Positions 1 through 7,419 of a DNA stretch of 64,000 nt are shown piece by piece. Numbering within the stretch: position 1 is the stretch's first letter; every line of letters starts with the position of its first letter. The position numbers and the translations under genes were made by a program. The stretch is from contig NZ_CP075169.1 of NCBI RefSeq assembly GCF_016865525.2, positions 2,170,337 to 2,234,336 on the forward strand. Direction: 5' to 3'. This stretch comes from Sodalis ligni. GTDB lineage: Bacteria > Pseudomonadota > Gammaproteobacteria > Enterobacterales > Enterobacteriaceae. The notes beneath the pieces were generated by a model. That model saw nothing but the letters and a program-made list of their open reading frames with translations, did no database searches and was not told where the DNA came from.

Positions 1-661
1 TCAGCTTTTCCCGCTGCAGATCGATATCCCTCTGCGTGGCCCAGGGATGCAGTTCGGGACGATCCCGCACCACGGCAAACCAGGCGATGGCGATAAAAAT
101 ACCGATAATCCCCAGGACGACAAATGACCAGCGCCAGTCGGCGATACCGATCAGCGCCACCACCAGCGGTGTGCCGATAGCGCCGCCAAGGGGCGTTGCG
201 CCCTGGGCCAGACCCATGGCGGTAGACATTTGCCGCTGGGGAAACCAGTTGTGCATGGTTTTGGTGGAAACCGCCCCCTGGGGCCCTTCGCCGAAACCAA
301 ACAGGAAACGAATGATAAACATGAGGACAAAGCTGCTGCCCAGAGCGGTCAGACCGGTGAACAGCGACCACCAGGCCACCGCGATGCCCATGACCGTGCG
401 GGGGCCGTATTTATCCGACAGCCAGCCGCCGATAAAGCAGAACGGGGAGTAGCTGAAAAAGAAGGCGCTGCCAATCAAGCCGAACTGGGTACCGCTGAGG
501 CCCAGATCCTTGATGATATGGGGACCGGCCACGCCGAGAGCGGCGCGATCGGCATAGTTAAGCACCAGCACCAGCGCGGTCATACCTAAAATGATCCAGC
601 GTAGCGTGGCTTTGTTTTGCGATGGCGGCTTGACTTTATTATCTGCGGTCTCGATTGACAT
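1..661 (-). CDS. MFS transporter, ACS (anion:cation symporter) type, 3' end cut by window edge
   Basis: The reverse strand reads from ATG at 661 to the left edge without a stop, giving about 220 residues of an inner-membrane transporter. The N-terminus is a short hydrophilic tail followed by a membrane segment and the motif LNYADRAALGVAG, then a GGWLSDKYGPR loop between helices 2 and 3 (the major-facilitator G-x-x-x-D-R/K-x-G-x-R signature) and FGFGEGP in helix 4. These fit the ACS branch (hexonate, glucarate and phthalate carriers). It diverges from the tetronate-type operon starting at 793, so it is a plausible importer for that pathway's sugar acid. Substrate is inferred only; the C-terminal half is outside the window. 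Confidence 0.85.
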   Translation of the reverse strand, partial: MSIETADNKVKPPSQNKATLRWIILGMTALVLVLNYADRAALGVAGPHIIKDLGLSGTQFGLIGSAFFFSYSPFCFIGGWLSDKYGPRTVMGIAVAWWSLFTGLTALGSSFVLMFIIRFLFGFGEGPQGAVSTKTMHNWFPQRQMSTAMGLAQGATPLGGAIGTPLVVALIGIADWRWSFVVLGIIGIFIAIAWFAVVRDRPELHPWATQRDIDLQREKL

Positions 662-712
662 AGCATTGTCACCTTGGTTGATTTCACGTTTGACGATCTG
701 ATATAAACAATA

Positions 713-726
713 TACAGTAATCTGTA
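713..726. promoter_or_regulatory. Palindrome in divergent promoter region
   Basis: TACAG-TAAT-CTGTA is a perfect inverted repeat in the 131-bp gap between the divergent transporter and FAD oxidase genes. Its position fits an operator shared by both promoters. No regulator gene is visible in the window for this cluster, so the binding protein is unknown. Confidence 0.35.
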
Positions 727-792
727 AATACAAAACACGCTCCGCCTAACTTATGTCAATAGTTTGAAGCCACCCACAAATTAAGGACTCTT

Positions 793-2244
793 ATGAACAG
801 TCAAGCCGCCGTCAAAACCGACACGGACTCCCTTATTAACGCGCTGCGCAAGCATGCCCCCCGGTGCGTTATCGATAGCAGCCTTGAAACCCGAAAAGCC
901 CGGGCGCATGACCGCTGGCCCATCGCGGCAAAGTGGTCCGAAGAAGAAATGAACAACCATACTCCGCTGGCGGTGGTGCGGGTCGGCTCTGCCCGGGATG
1001 TCTCGCAGGTACTGACGTTCGCCGGCGCGCATCATATCCCGGTGGTGCCTTTCGGCGCCGGTTCCGGGGTAGTGGGGGGCGTGGTAAATCAGCGCGGTTA
1101 TCTCTGTATCGATCTGTCCGGCCTCAACGGCAAGCCCGAACTGGACGCGGAAAACGGCGAAGTCACCGTGCCTTCGGGAGTCTTGGGCGGTGACCTGGAA
1201 AAGATACTCAACGAGGCGGGCCGGCGTCTGCCCCATTATCCGCAGTCCCTGGCGCTGGCAAGCATCGGCGGCCTGGTGGCCACTCGTTCATCAGGCACTT
1301 TCAGCAGTAAATACGGCAACATCGAGAATTTTGTCACGTCGCTGGAAGTGGTGCTGCCCGACGGCGCCATTATTCATACCCAGCGCTCGCCGCGCTCCTC
1401 CACCGGTCCTTCCGTCGCCCAGATGTTCGTCGGCAGTGAAGGAACGCTGGGCATTATTACCGCCGTCACCCTGCGTACCCTGCCGCTGGCAACGTCCCAA
1501 CTGTTCCGCGGCGTGGCTTTCGAGGGCGTCGGCCCCGGGCTGAACGCGGTGCGTCAAGTGCTGGACAGCGGTTTGATGCCGGCGGTTATCCGGCTTTATG
1601 ATGAAAAGGAAGCGGTGCATATATTTGAAAAAAGCGGTATCGAGCCCGCTCACCGGACATTATTGGTGTTGGCCTTCGACGGTAATCCGGCGGTGGCCGC
1701 CGCCGAGCAGGCTGAGTCGTTGAAAATCACCGCCGCCCTCGGCGGTGAAGATCTGGGATCGACGCCAGGAGAAATCTGGGAAAAAACCCGCTATGACGCC
1801 GGCTGGCTGGATCGCGGCAACGCCGGGGAATTTGATTTTGCCGACGCCATCGAAATCGCCGCCGGCTGGCATACGCTGGAAGCCCTGCACGATAAGGTGC
1901 TGAATGCCATATCCCCTTACGCCGACAACGCGTTTGCCCATTATTCCCATTTCTACAGCAACGGCGGCGCCATCTACTTTATCTTTTTCATTGTCGGTAA
2001 AAACAAACAGGACGCGGAGAGCCGCTTCAACCAGGTCTGGGACATCACCATGCGCACGGTGCTGGAGCATGGCGGCTCCATCAGCCATCACCATGGCGTG
2101 GGGGAAGCGCGCAAGCATTGGATGGTGCGCGAACATGGCGACAGCCTGCGGGTACTGGCTAAGCTTAAACAGGCACTGGATCCCCGGGCAATACTTTCCC
2201 CGGGCAAAATGGGATTCGATGAACAACCGGAGGCGGGAAAATGA
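793..2244 (+). CDS. FAD-binding oxidase/dehydrogenase (FAD_binding_4 plus FAD-oxidase C)
   Basis: A 483-residue flavoprotein of the D-lactate dehydrogenase / glycolate oxidase / alkyl-DHAP synthase superfamily. The PCMH-type FAD domain occupies about residues 55-235, with PFGAGSGVVGG at 86-96 and GSEGTLGIIT at 214-223. The C-terminal cap domain carries a histidine triad, HHHGVG, at 432-437, which is typical of the alkyl-dihydroxyacetone-phosphate synthase side of the family. It would oxidise a 2-hydroxy acid or a related substrate using FAD. It is the first gene of a five-gene operon and overlaps pdxA2 by four bases (ATGA). The operon context suggests a hydroxy-acid substrate of four-carbon sugar acid metabolism; the precise reaction is not deducible. 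Confidence 0.88.
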   Translation: MNSQAAVKTDTDSLINALRKHAPRCVIDSSLETRKARAHDRWPIAAKWSEEEMNNHTPLAVVRVGSARDVSQVLTFAGAHHIPVVPFGAGSGVVGGVVNQRGYLCIDLSGLNGKPELDAENGEVTVPSGVLGGDLEKILNEAGRRLPHYPQSLALASIGGLVATRSSGTFSSKYGNIENFVTSLEVVLPDGAIIHTQRSPRSSTGPSVAQMFVGSEGTLGIITAVTLRTLPLATSQLFRGVAFEGVGPGLNAVRQVLDSGLMPAVIRLYDEKEAVHIFEKSGIEPAHRTLLVLAFDGNPAVAAAEQAESLKITAALGGEDLGSTPGEIWEKTRYDAGWLDRGNAGEFDFADAIEIAAGWHTLEALHDKVLNAISPYADNAFAHYSHFYSNGGAIYFIFFIVGKNKQDAESRFNQVWDITMRTVLEHGGSISHHHGVGEARKHWMVREHGDSLRVLAKLKQALDPRAILSPGKMGFDEQPEAGK

Positions 2245-3244
2245 AGACCATCAAGCCCATTGCCATTACCGTCGGCGATCCGGCGGGCACCGGTCCCGAG
2301 TTAAGCCTCAAGGTGGCCTCTACCGAACTGCTGATGCCCCGGACTCCCGTCGTGCTTATCGGTTCAGCAGGACTGCTGCGGCGGGTGGCGGATCATATCG
2401 GACTGGAGGTGGAAATCCGTACCGTCGAACGGGCTGAGGAGGCCAAACGCCAGCCCGGCGTGGTCTGGGTAATGGATGTCCCCTCGACTACCAGGACGTG
2501 GTCCCCTGCCGCATCAGCAAAATCTGCGGCCAGGCATCGGTGGATGCCATCCGGCTGAGCACCGGGCTGGCGCTGGCGGGGGAGGTGAGCGCCCTCTGTT
2601 CCGCGCCGGCCAATAAAGAGGCCTTTCCTCTGGCGGGGCACAAATTTGAGGGGCAAACCGAAATTTTCGCCCACCTCACCAACACGACCGCCTTTCATAC
2701 CATTATGATCGGCGGTCCGCTGCGCGTCAGCCTGGTAAGCGCCCATTGCTCGCTGCTGGAAGCGGTGGCGCGGGTCAAGCAGCCGCGTATCGAACGTATC
2801 ATGGGGGAACTGCACACCTCATTGCGGCAGGAGTTCGGCTTGCCCAATCCGCGCATCGGCGTGGCGGGCCTTAATCCCCCTGCCGGGGAAAACGGCGTGC
2901 TGGGTATGGGAGAAATCGAGCACATCAAACCCGCCCTGGAAACCTGCCGACGCAAAGGCATGAACGTCAGCGATCCGCTGGCGGCCGACAGCCTGTTTTA
3001 CGCGGCGGAGCAGGGCGCTTACGACGCCATCCTGGCCATGTATCACGATCAGGGCACTATCCCCCTGAAGCGGTTCGGCTATGTGACCTATGCCGTCGGG
3101 CTGCCGATTATCCGCACCACCGCCGGCCACGGCACGGCCTTTGATATCGCCTGGCAGGGCATCGCCAAACCGGAACTGCTGTCCCGGGCGGTGAGACAGG
3201 CCGAAGAACTGGCCATGACCAAAGCCCGGCTTCAGCACGGATGA
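2241..3244 (+). pseudogene. pdxA2: PdxA2-type 4-phospho-threonate/erythronate dehydrogenase, one frameshift
   Basis: Both halves match the PdxA family: the N-terminal frame begins with ITVGDPAGTGPE, and the downstream frame contains ISKICGQASVDAI, SAPANKEAF, MYHDQGTIPLKRFG and TTAGHGTAFDIAW (metal- and substrate-binding histidines). The frames are joined at a four-C run at 2480-2483; one extra C would restore a protein of about 334 residues, the usual length. PdxA2 proteins oxidise and decarboxylate 4-phospho-D-threonate or erythronate to dihydroxyacetone phosphate in partnership with a DUF1537 kinase, which is the next gene here. Either the gene is inactivated or one base was lost in sequencing. 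All later conserved segments are intact, so decay, if real, is recent. Confidence 0.85.
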
Positions 3245-3262
3245 GCCGGTAAGGGAGAGAAT

Positions 3263-4456
3263 ATGCTAGGTATCGTGGCCGACGATCTCACCGGCGGCGC
3301 CGCTATCGCGGGGGAAATCGCCCGCCCCGGCAAACCGGTGCCCGTACTGCGCCTGCAAACTGACGGACGCGTCGAATCACGGACGCTGGTGCTGGAAACC
3401 GGCAGCCGCTATATGCCGGTGGCGCAGGCGGAGCAGCGCGTCGTGTCGGCGGTTCAGCAACTGAGGCAGGCGGGTTTTACCTTGCTGATGAAAAAGATCG
3501 ACAGCACCCTGAAGGGCAACGTCGCCGCTGAGCTGGCGGCATTCGCCAAAGCCGTCGGCGAACGGCTGGTGATCGTACCGGCCTGTCCGGCCATGCATAT
3601 CCACGTTCGGGCCGGCTATCAGTGGAAATCCGGCCGACAGGGTATCGATATCGTCGCCTTGGTGGGGCAAGCGCTGGGCTGGGCCCCTTTATCCTTGCCG
3701 CTGGATGTGGTGCGCGGCGGCGCGGCGGCCGTCAGCGCCTGGCTGCGCGCTAATGACTGTCCGGTGATTATCGCCGATACCGAGACGCAAAATGATATCC
3801 GGCAGATAGTCAGCGGCGCCGGGGGCGCCGGTATCAACGCCTATGCCGGCGTCTACGGCTTGGGCCGGGCGCTGGCCGGGCTGGCGGGCAAGCCGGATAT
3901 GCAGCCTCCCGGCGAGGCGTCCCGGCTGGTGGTCTTGGTGGGGTCCACCGCCTCCGCCACGGTGGCGCAGGTGGATTACCTTATTGAACAAGGGGCCGTC
4001 AATATCGCGGTACGGGTATCTTCTCTCATCGGCGACGACGGCGAACGGGAACTCAGCCGGATACGCAGGGAAATCGCCAGCGCCACCGCGCCTATCGTAT
4101 TGGTGCATACCGACGCAAAAAGCACTGCGGATAGTGTGAGCCGGTATTGCCAGGATCGGGGCTGGAGCGATCGGGATCTGGCGCAAGCCCTGGCGGCGCC
4201 CTTTGCCGAAGCGGTGCGTGGCTTGCCGGGGGCGGGCATCATGATAGTCGGCGGTGAAACCACCGGGGCGTTATTCGACATGCTGGCATGGCGCGGTTTG
4301 CTGGTGACCGGCGAATTTGCCGATTCGGTGCCTATCGCCGCGCCGCCGGACGCTGCGTATCCTTTTATTTTAACCAAACCCGGCGCGTTCGGTACCGTCT
4401 CGGTGCTGCAGGACGCGGCGCAAAAGATGCTGGGAGCCCGCTGTGGCTGGCAATGA
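3263..4456 (+). CDS. Four-carbon acid sugar kinase (DUF1537 family)
   Basis: A 397-residue kinase with the N-terminal signature ADDLTGG (residues 6-12; D7 and D8 acidic pair) and the C-terminal nucleotide-binding signature GGETTG (330-335). The family phosphorylates D-threonate, D-erythronate or 3-oxo-tetronates. A good ribosome site, AAGGGAGAG, lies just before the ATG at 3263. It follows pdxA2 by 18 bases; kinase plus PdxA2 is the known pairing for D-threonate or D-erythronate breakdown to dihydroxyacetone phosphate. Slightly shorter than the usual 410-430 residues. The exact tetronate stereoisomer cannot be read from sequence. Confidence 0.88.
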   Translation: MLGIVADDLTGGAAIAGEIARPGKPVPVLRLQTDGRVESRTLVLETGSRYMPVAQAEQRVVSAVQQLRQAGFTLLMKKIDSTLKGNVAAELAAFAKAVGERLVIVPACPAMHIHVRAGYQWKSGRQGIDIVALVGQALGWAPLSLPLDVVRGGAAAVSAWLRANDCPVIIADTETQNDIRQIVSGAGGAGINAYAGVYGLGRALAGLAGKPDMQPPGEASRLVVLVGSTASATVAQVDYLIEQGAVNIAVRVSSLIGDDGERELSRIRREIASATAPIVLVHTDAKSTADSVSRYCQDRGWSDRDLAQALAAPFAEAVRGLPGAGIMIVGGETTGALFDMLAWRGLLVTGEFADSVPIAAPPDAAYPFILTKPGAFGTVSVLQDAAQKMLGARCGWQ

Positions 4457-4486
4457 GTCTCGGCAAAATCATATTTAGGAGGACCG

Positions 4487-5260
4487 ATGCGGTATTTTCC
4501 GGGGTTTCGTCTTGATAATAAAATCGCCGTCGTCACCGGCGCCAGCAAAGGGCTGGGGGAGACCATCGCCCATTCGCTGGCGGAATCCGGCGCGACGGTG
4601 GCCATTGTCGCCCGCGACAAAGCGCTGCTGGCGCAGGTTGCCCGCACCGCCAAAGAGGAGTATGGCGGCAGCATGTTCCCGTTTCAGGCCGATCTTATCG
4701 ATACGCACGGCTTTGACCGGTTGGTTTCCCGCATCGAAGACGAGGTGGGCGCCATCGATATCCTGGTGAACAACGCCGGGACCAATATCCAGCAATCCGC
4801 CACCGACGTTGACGAGCAGACCTGGGATTACCTGCTCGACCTGAATTTGAAATCGGTGTTCTTTTTAAGCCAGGCGGTGGGCCGGCGGATGCTGGACGCC
4901 AGGCGTCCCGGCCGGATCATCAATATCGCCTCGCAAATCGGCGAGGTGGGTTTTTACAAGCGCTCCGCCTACGCCGCCAGTAAAGGCGGGCTGGTGCATA
5001 TGTCCAAGGTCATGGCCATTGAGTGGGCGGAGCAGGGCATCAGGGTCAACTGCGTCGGACCGACCTTTGTGGATACGCCTTTGCTGAAGATAGCCTTTCA
5101 GGACCGGGAGATAGCGGATGAAGTGATGCGGCGTATCCCTATAAAGCGCCTGGGCTGCGCATCGGAAGTCGCGACGGCGGTGGTGTATCTGGCCTCGGAA
5201 GGCGCCGATCTGGTTACCGGCCATCATTTATTGGTGGACGGCGGCTGGACGGCGCAATAG
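4487..5260 (+). CDS. Short-chain dehydrogenase/reductase
   Basis: A 257-residue classical SDR. Visible motifs are TGASKGLG (17-24, NAD(P) binding), NNAG (95-98), catalytic Ser149, and Y162-x3-K166 in YAASKGG; it ends in the typical LVDGGW tail. It has a strong ribosome site (TAGGAGG) and lies 30 bases after the kinase, so it is probably co-transcribed. In this setting it may oxidise a hydroxyl of a sugar acid or polyol to the keto form used by the kinase/PdxA2 branch. That role is inferred from position only. Confidence 0.88.
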   Translation: MRYFPGFRLDNKIAVVTGASKGLGETIAHSLAESGATVAIVARDKALLAQVARTAKEEYGGSMFPFQADLIDTHGFDRLVSRIEDEVGAIDILVNNAGTNIQQSATDVDEQTWDYLLDLNLKSVFFLSQAVGRRMLDARRPGRIINIASQIGEVGFYKRSAYAASKGGLVHMSKVMAIEWAEQGIRVNCVGPTFVDTPLLKIAFQDREIADEVMRRIPIKRLGCASEVATAVVYLASEGADLVTGHHLLVDGGWTAQ

Positions 5261-5284
5261 TGACGGCATGACGGAGAAAATACG

Positions 5285-6190
5285 ATGAATATCGGCATGA
5301 TTGGTTTGGGGCAGATGGGCTGGAACCTGGCGAAAAATTTGTCCGTCGCCGGCTACTCCGTGGCGGGCTTTGATCCGCGGCCGGATAGCCGGCAGCGAAT
5401 GGCGCAGATTAATGTCCAGGCGGCGGACTCGCCGGCGAGCCTGGCCGCCGGCACCGACGCCGCGGTGCTGATGGTGCTCAATAGCGAACAGGCCGAGTCG
5501 GCGGTCTGGGGGGAGAATGGTTTTGCCGCCGGGGCGGCCATAGACAAGACGCTGATTATCATGAGCAGCCTTTCACCGGTATTTGTCAGAGCGCTGGCCG
5601 CGCGTGCCGAGGGCAGGTTTCGGGTGCTGGACGCGCCGGTGAGCGGCGGAGTGGAAGGCGCGCGGGCCGCCACGCTGACCATTATGGCATCCGGTCCGGC
5701 GGATTTGCAGCAGGCCATGATGCCGGTGCTGCGGGCGATGGGTAAAAACGTGATTAACGTCGGCCACGAGGCGGGACTGGGGGCGACGATGAAGACCATC
5801 AATCAGGCCATGCTGTTCGCCGCCCTCGCGTCCGCCTCGGAAATGGTGGTGGCCGGCGTCAAGGCGGGGCTGGATCCGGATACCATTATCAAGGTGATCA
5901 GTATCAGCAGCGGCGGTAGCTGGGCGCTGGAACACCGGGTGCCTCTGGCGTGGCAAACCGACTATGTCAGCGGGGCTACCCTTGCCATCGCGGCTAAGGA
6001 TATGCGTTCAGCGACGGAGCTGGCGGATTCCCTGGGCACATCGGCAACTATTGCCCGCGAGGTGCGAAGGCTGGTGGATATCGGCATGGCGCGGCATCAG
6101 GGGGAGGGGGACGATCCGCTGATGGTGGAGATTATCGAACAGTTAAGCGATTTTTATATCAAGTCCCGTACTGGAGCGGTCTCCCTGTAA
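5285..6190 (+). CDS. NAD-binding beta-hydroxyacid dehydrogenase (3-hydroxyisobutyrate / L-threonate dehydrogenase family)
   Basis: A 301-residue two-domain enzyme. The Rossmann motif GLGQMG is at residues 7-12, the substrate loop DAPVSGG at 117-123, and the conserved catalytic lysine is K170 in GATMKTIN. The family includes 3-hydroxyisobutyrate dehydrogenase, tartronate semialdehyde reductase and L-threonate 2-dehydrogenase (LtnD). It is the last gene of the tetronate operon, 24 bases after the SDR, and LtnD-like enzymes commonly travel with DUF1537 kinases, so oxidation of a tetronate is the best guess. Its 3' end runs into a dispersed repeat fragment. Confidence 0.85.
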   Translation: MNIGMIGLGQMGWNLAKNLSVAGYSVAGFDPRPDSRQRMAQINVQAADSPASLAAGTDAAVLMVLNSEQAESAVWGENGFAAGAAIDKTLIIMSSLSPVFVRALAARAEGRFRVLDAPVSGGVEGARAATLTIMASGPADLQQAMMPVLRAMGKNVINVGHEAGLGATMKTINQAMLFAALASASEMVVAGVKAGLDPDTIIKVISISSGGSWALEHRVPLAWQTDYVSGATLAIAAKDMRSATELADSLGTSATIAREVRRLVDIGMARHQGEGDDPLMVEIIEQLSDFYIKSRTGAVSL

Positions 6191-6262
6191 CACGGCCGTT
6201 GCACGGTCGGTGATAGCGGGCCTGCCGAGTCATGGGGCGCTCGGGCAGGCGGTAAAACCTGT
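6178..6262. repeat. Diverged copy of the 107-bp repeat unit (left part)
   Basis: From CTCCCTGTAACACG through GGCGGTAAAACC this stretch aligns closely with the unit tandemly repeated at 23.6-24.0 kb (CTCCCTTTAACACG through GGCGGTAAAACC). It overlaps the last codons and stop of the preceding dehydrogenase. The right half of the unit is not recognisable. The rest of the gap to the next gene (6263-6516) is AT-rich towards its end and probably holds the promoter of the orphan gene; I see no other feature there. Confidence 0.7.
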
Positions 6263-6516
6263 TCTTTCATGCACCAGCACCGCAAGCAGCCGGTGAGTAG
6301 TGCTTTTAGACATCCCCAGCACGCCGCTGCTGGAATCCCAAATCCAGCGCACCAAGGTCGTAAGGCGTTTGCGTTACGTTGAGGTTGTACAGGTTAATAT
6401 ATTATTAACTTGGCAATTAATGCTCTGTTTTTATTGTATTTTTTCAGGAAAAAGGCATTAATGAAAGAATATAATTAACACGAAAATCATAACCATAAAA
6501 AGGAAACCTGGGGAAT

Positions 6517-6933
6517 ATGTCGTCTAACATGAACGCCTCTCGTCTTAACTTCTCAATAAAGTCAATAGATGACATGTCATATGCCGAGCTTTGGAAGTTA
6601 GCTACGTCCGGCACTAACTCTACATTCACAAAATTCAGGCATTCCTTCATCGCGGCGGGCAATCCGACTGATCGGAATAATGGGAAAATAGTGTCCTTCA
6701 ACAGCACGGTGTCTGAACAGGCAATAAATGATCCTTGCGCTTTCCATAAAAATATTGAGGCGAGAATTAAAGAAAAAGAAGCGATTCTTGAAAGCAACAA
6801 GATGGAAAATATTGAGCATTGCGTCAGGAAATTGATGTTATCCGAATACAAAAACAGAGATGATGCAACGATAAATGTTGTGAAACTGCATCTCGATGAA
6901 TATTACCAATTGAAAAATAAAAAAACGGTCTGA
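6517..6933 (+). CDS. Orphan AT-rich hypothetical protein
   Basis: A 138-residue hydrophilic protein of unknown family, with no signal peptide or membrane segment. The C-terminal half (about residues 70-138) is rich in Lys, Glu and Asn and looks helical. Start support: AGGAAACCTGGGGA lies just upstream of the ATG at 6517. The gene and its upstream 100 bases are clearly more AT-rich than the flanking operons, which suggests separate acquisition. It stands alone between the tetronate operon and the SPFH operon. I do not recognise it. Because a PipB-like putative effector occurs elsewhere in the window, a host-interaction protein is possible but unsupported. Confidence 0.55.
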   Translation: MSSNMNASRLNFSIKSIDDMSYAELWKLATSGTNSTFTKFRHSFIAAGNPTDRNNGKIVSFNSTVSEQAINDPCAFHKNIEARIKEKEAILESNKMENIEHCVRKLMLSEYKNRDDATINVVKLHLDEYYQLKNKKTV

Positions 6934-7419
6934 AGATTAATGGCTCCATGAGAGCCATTGCTATGACCAACGGCAAGCTTTCCTGTCTGAGTGACCGAAA
7001 CCTCATTTGGCGAAGGCCGTGCGTGCCGGCGATACGGAATCGGTTTCACTCTTTTACGCAAAGCGCCCGGGCGTCTCCCAGTGGGGAAAACACGCCGGGT
7101 ATCCGCCGCCCTTGATGCGTCGTTGACATGTCAAGGAGCACCTTCCGCCGGCCGCCGCCGTGGCGTGCCGGCGGCAAACCGATAACCCGGCGTGGCGGGG
7201 GGCAGGGCACGCCGTATTCTTCAGGCCAATTGTTACCGTTGTAATACAAAGTCATTAGCCTTTCTGCCAGCGTAATGTTATATAGTCGTGCTTAATCGGA
7301 GCATGCCGTTTCTCCTCCCGCCATAGTGCGTTTCCGTTCTCGGAATGAGAATATTTTATGTGCCGGGCCGTGGAGCATAAAAGGACCCTCTTTCCCATGC
7401 AGCCAATGTTTGAGTAATC
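6934..7419. other. Intergenic region before SPFH operon
   Basis: This 486-bp gap contains GC-rich, imperfectly self-complementary sequence around 7140-7200 and a more AT-rich promoter-like part near 7220-7400. Short open frames across it have no ribosome site and no recognisable content. I see no confident gene or RNA. Confidence 0.5.

Noticed and set aside
6991..7185. 64-codon open frame before the SPFH operon
   Set aside because: No ribosome site, Arg-rich composition typical of GC-rich noncoding DNA, and no recognisable similarity.
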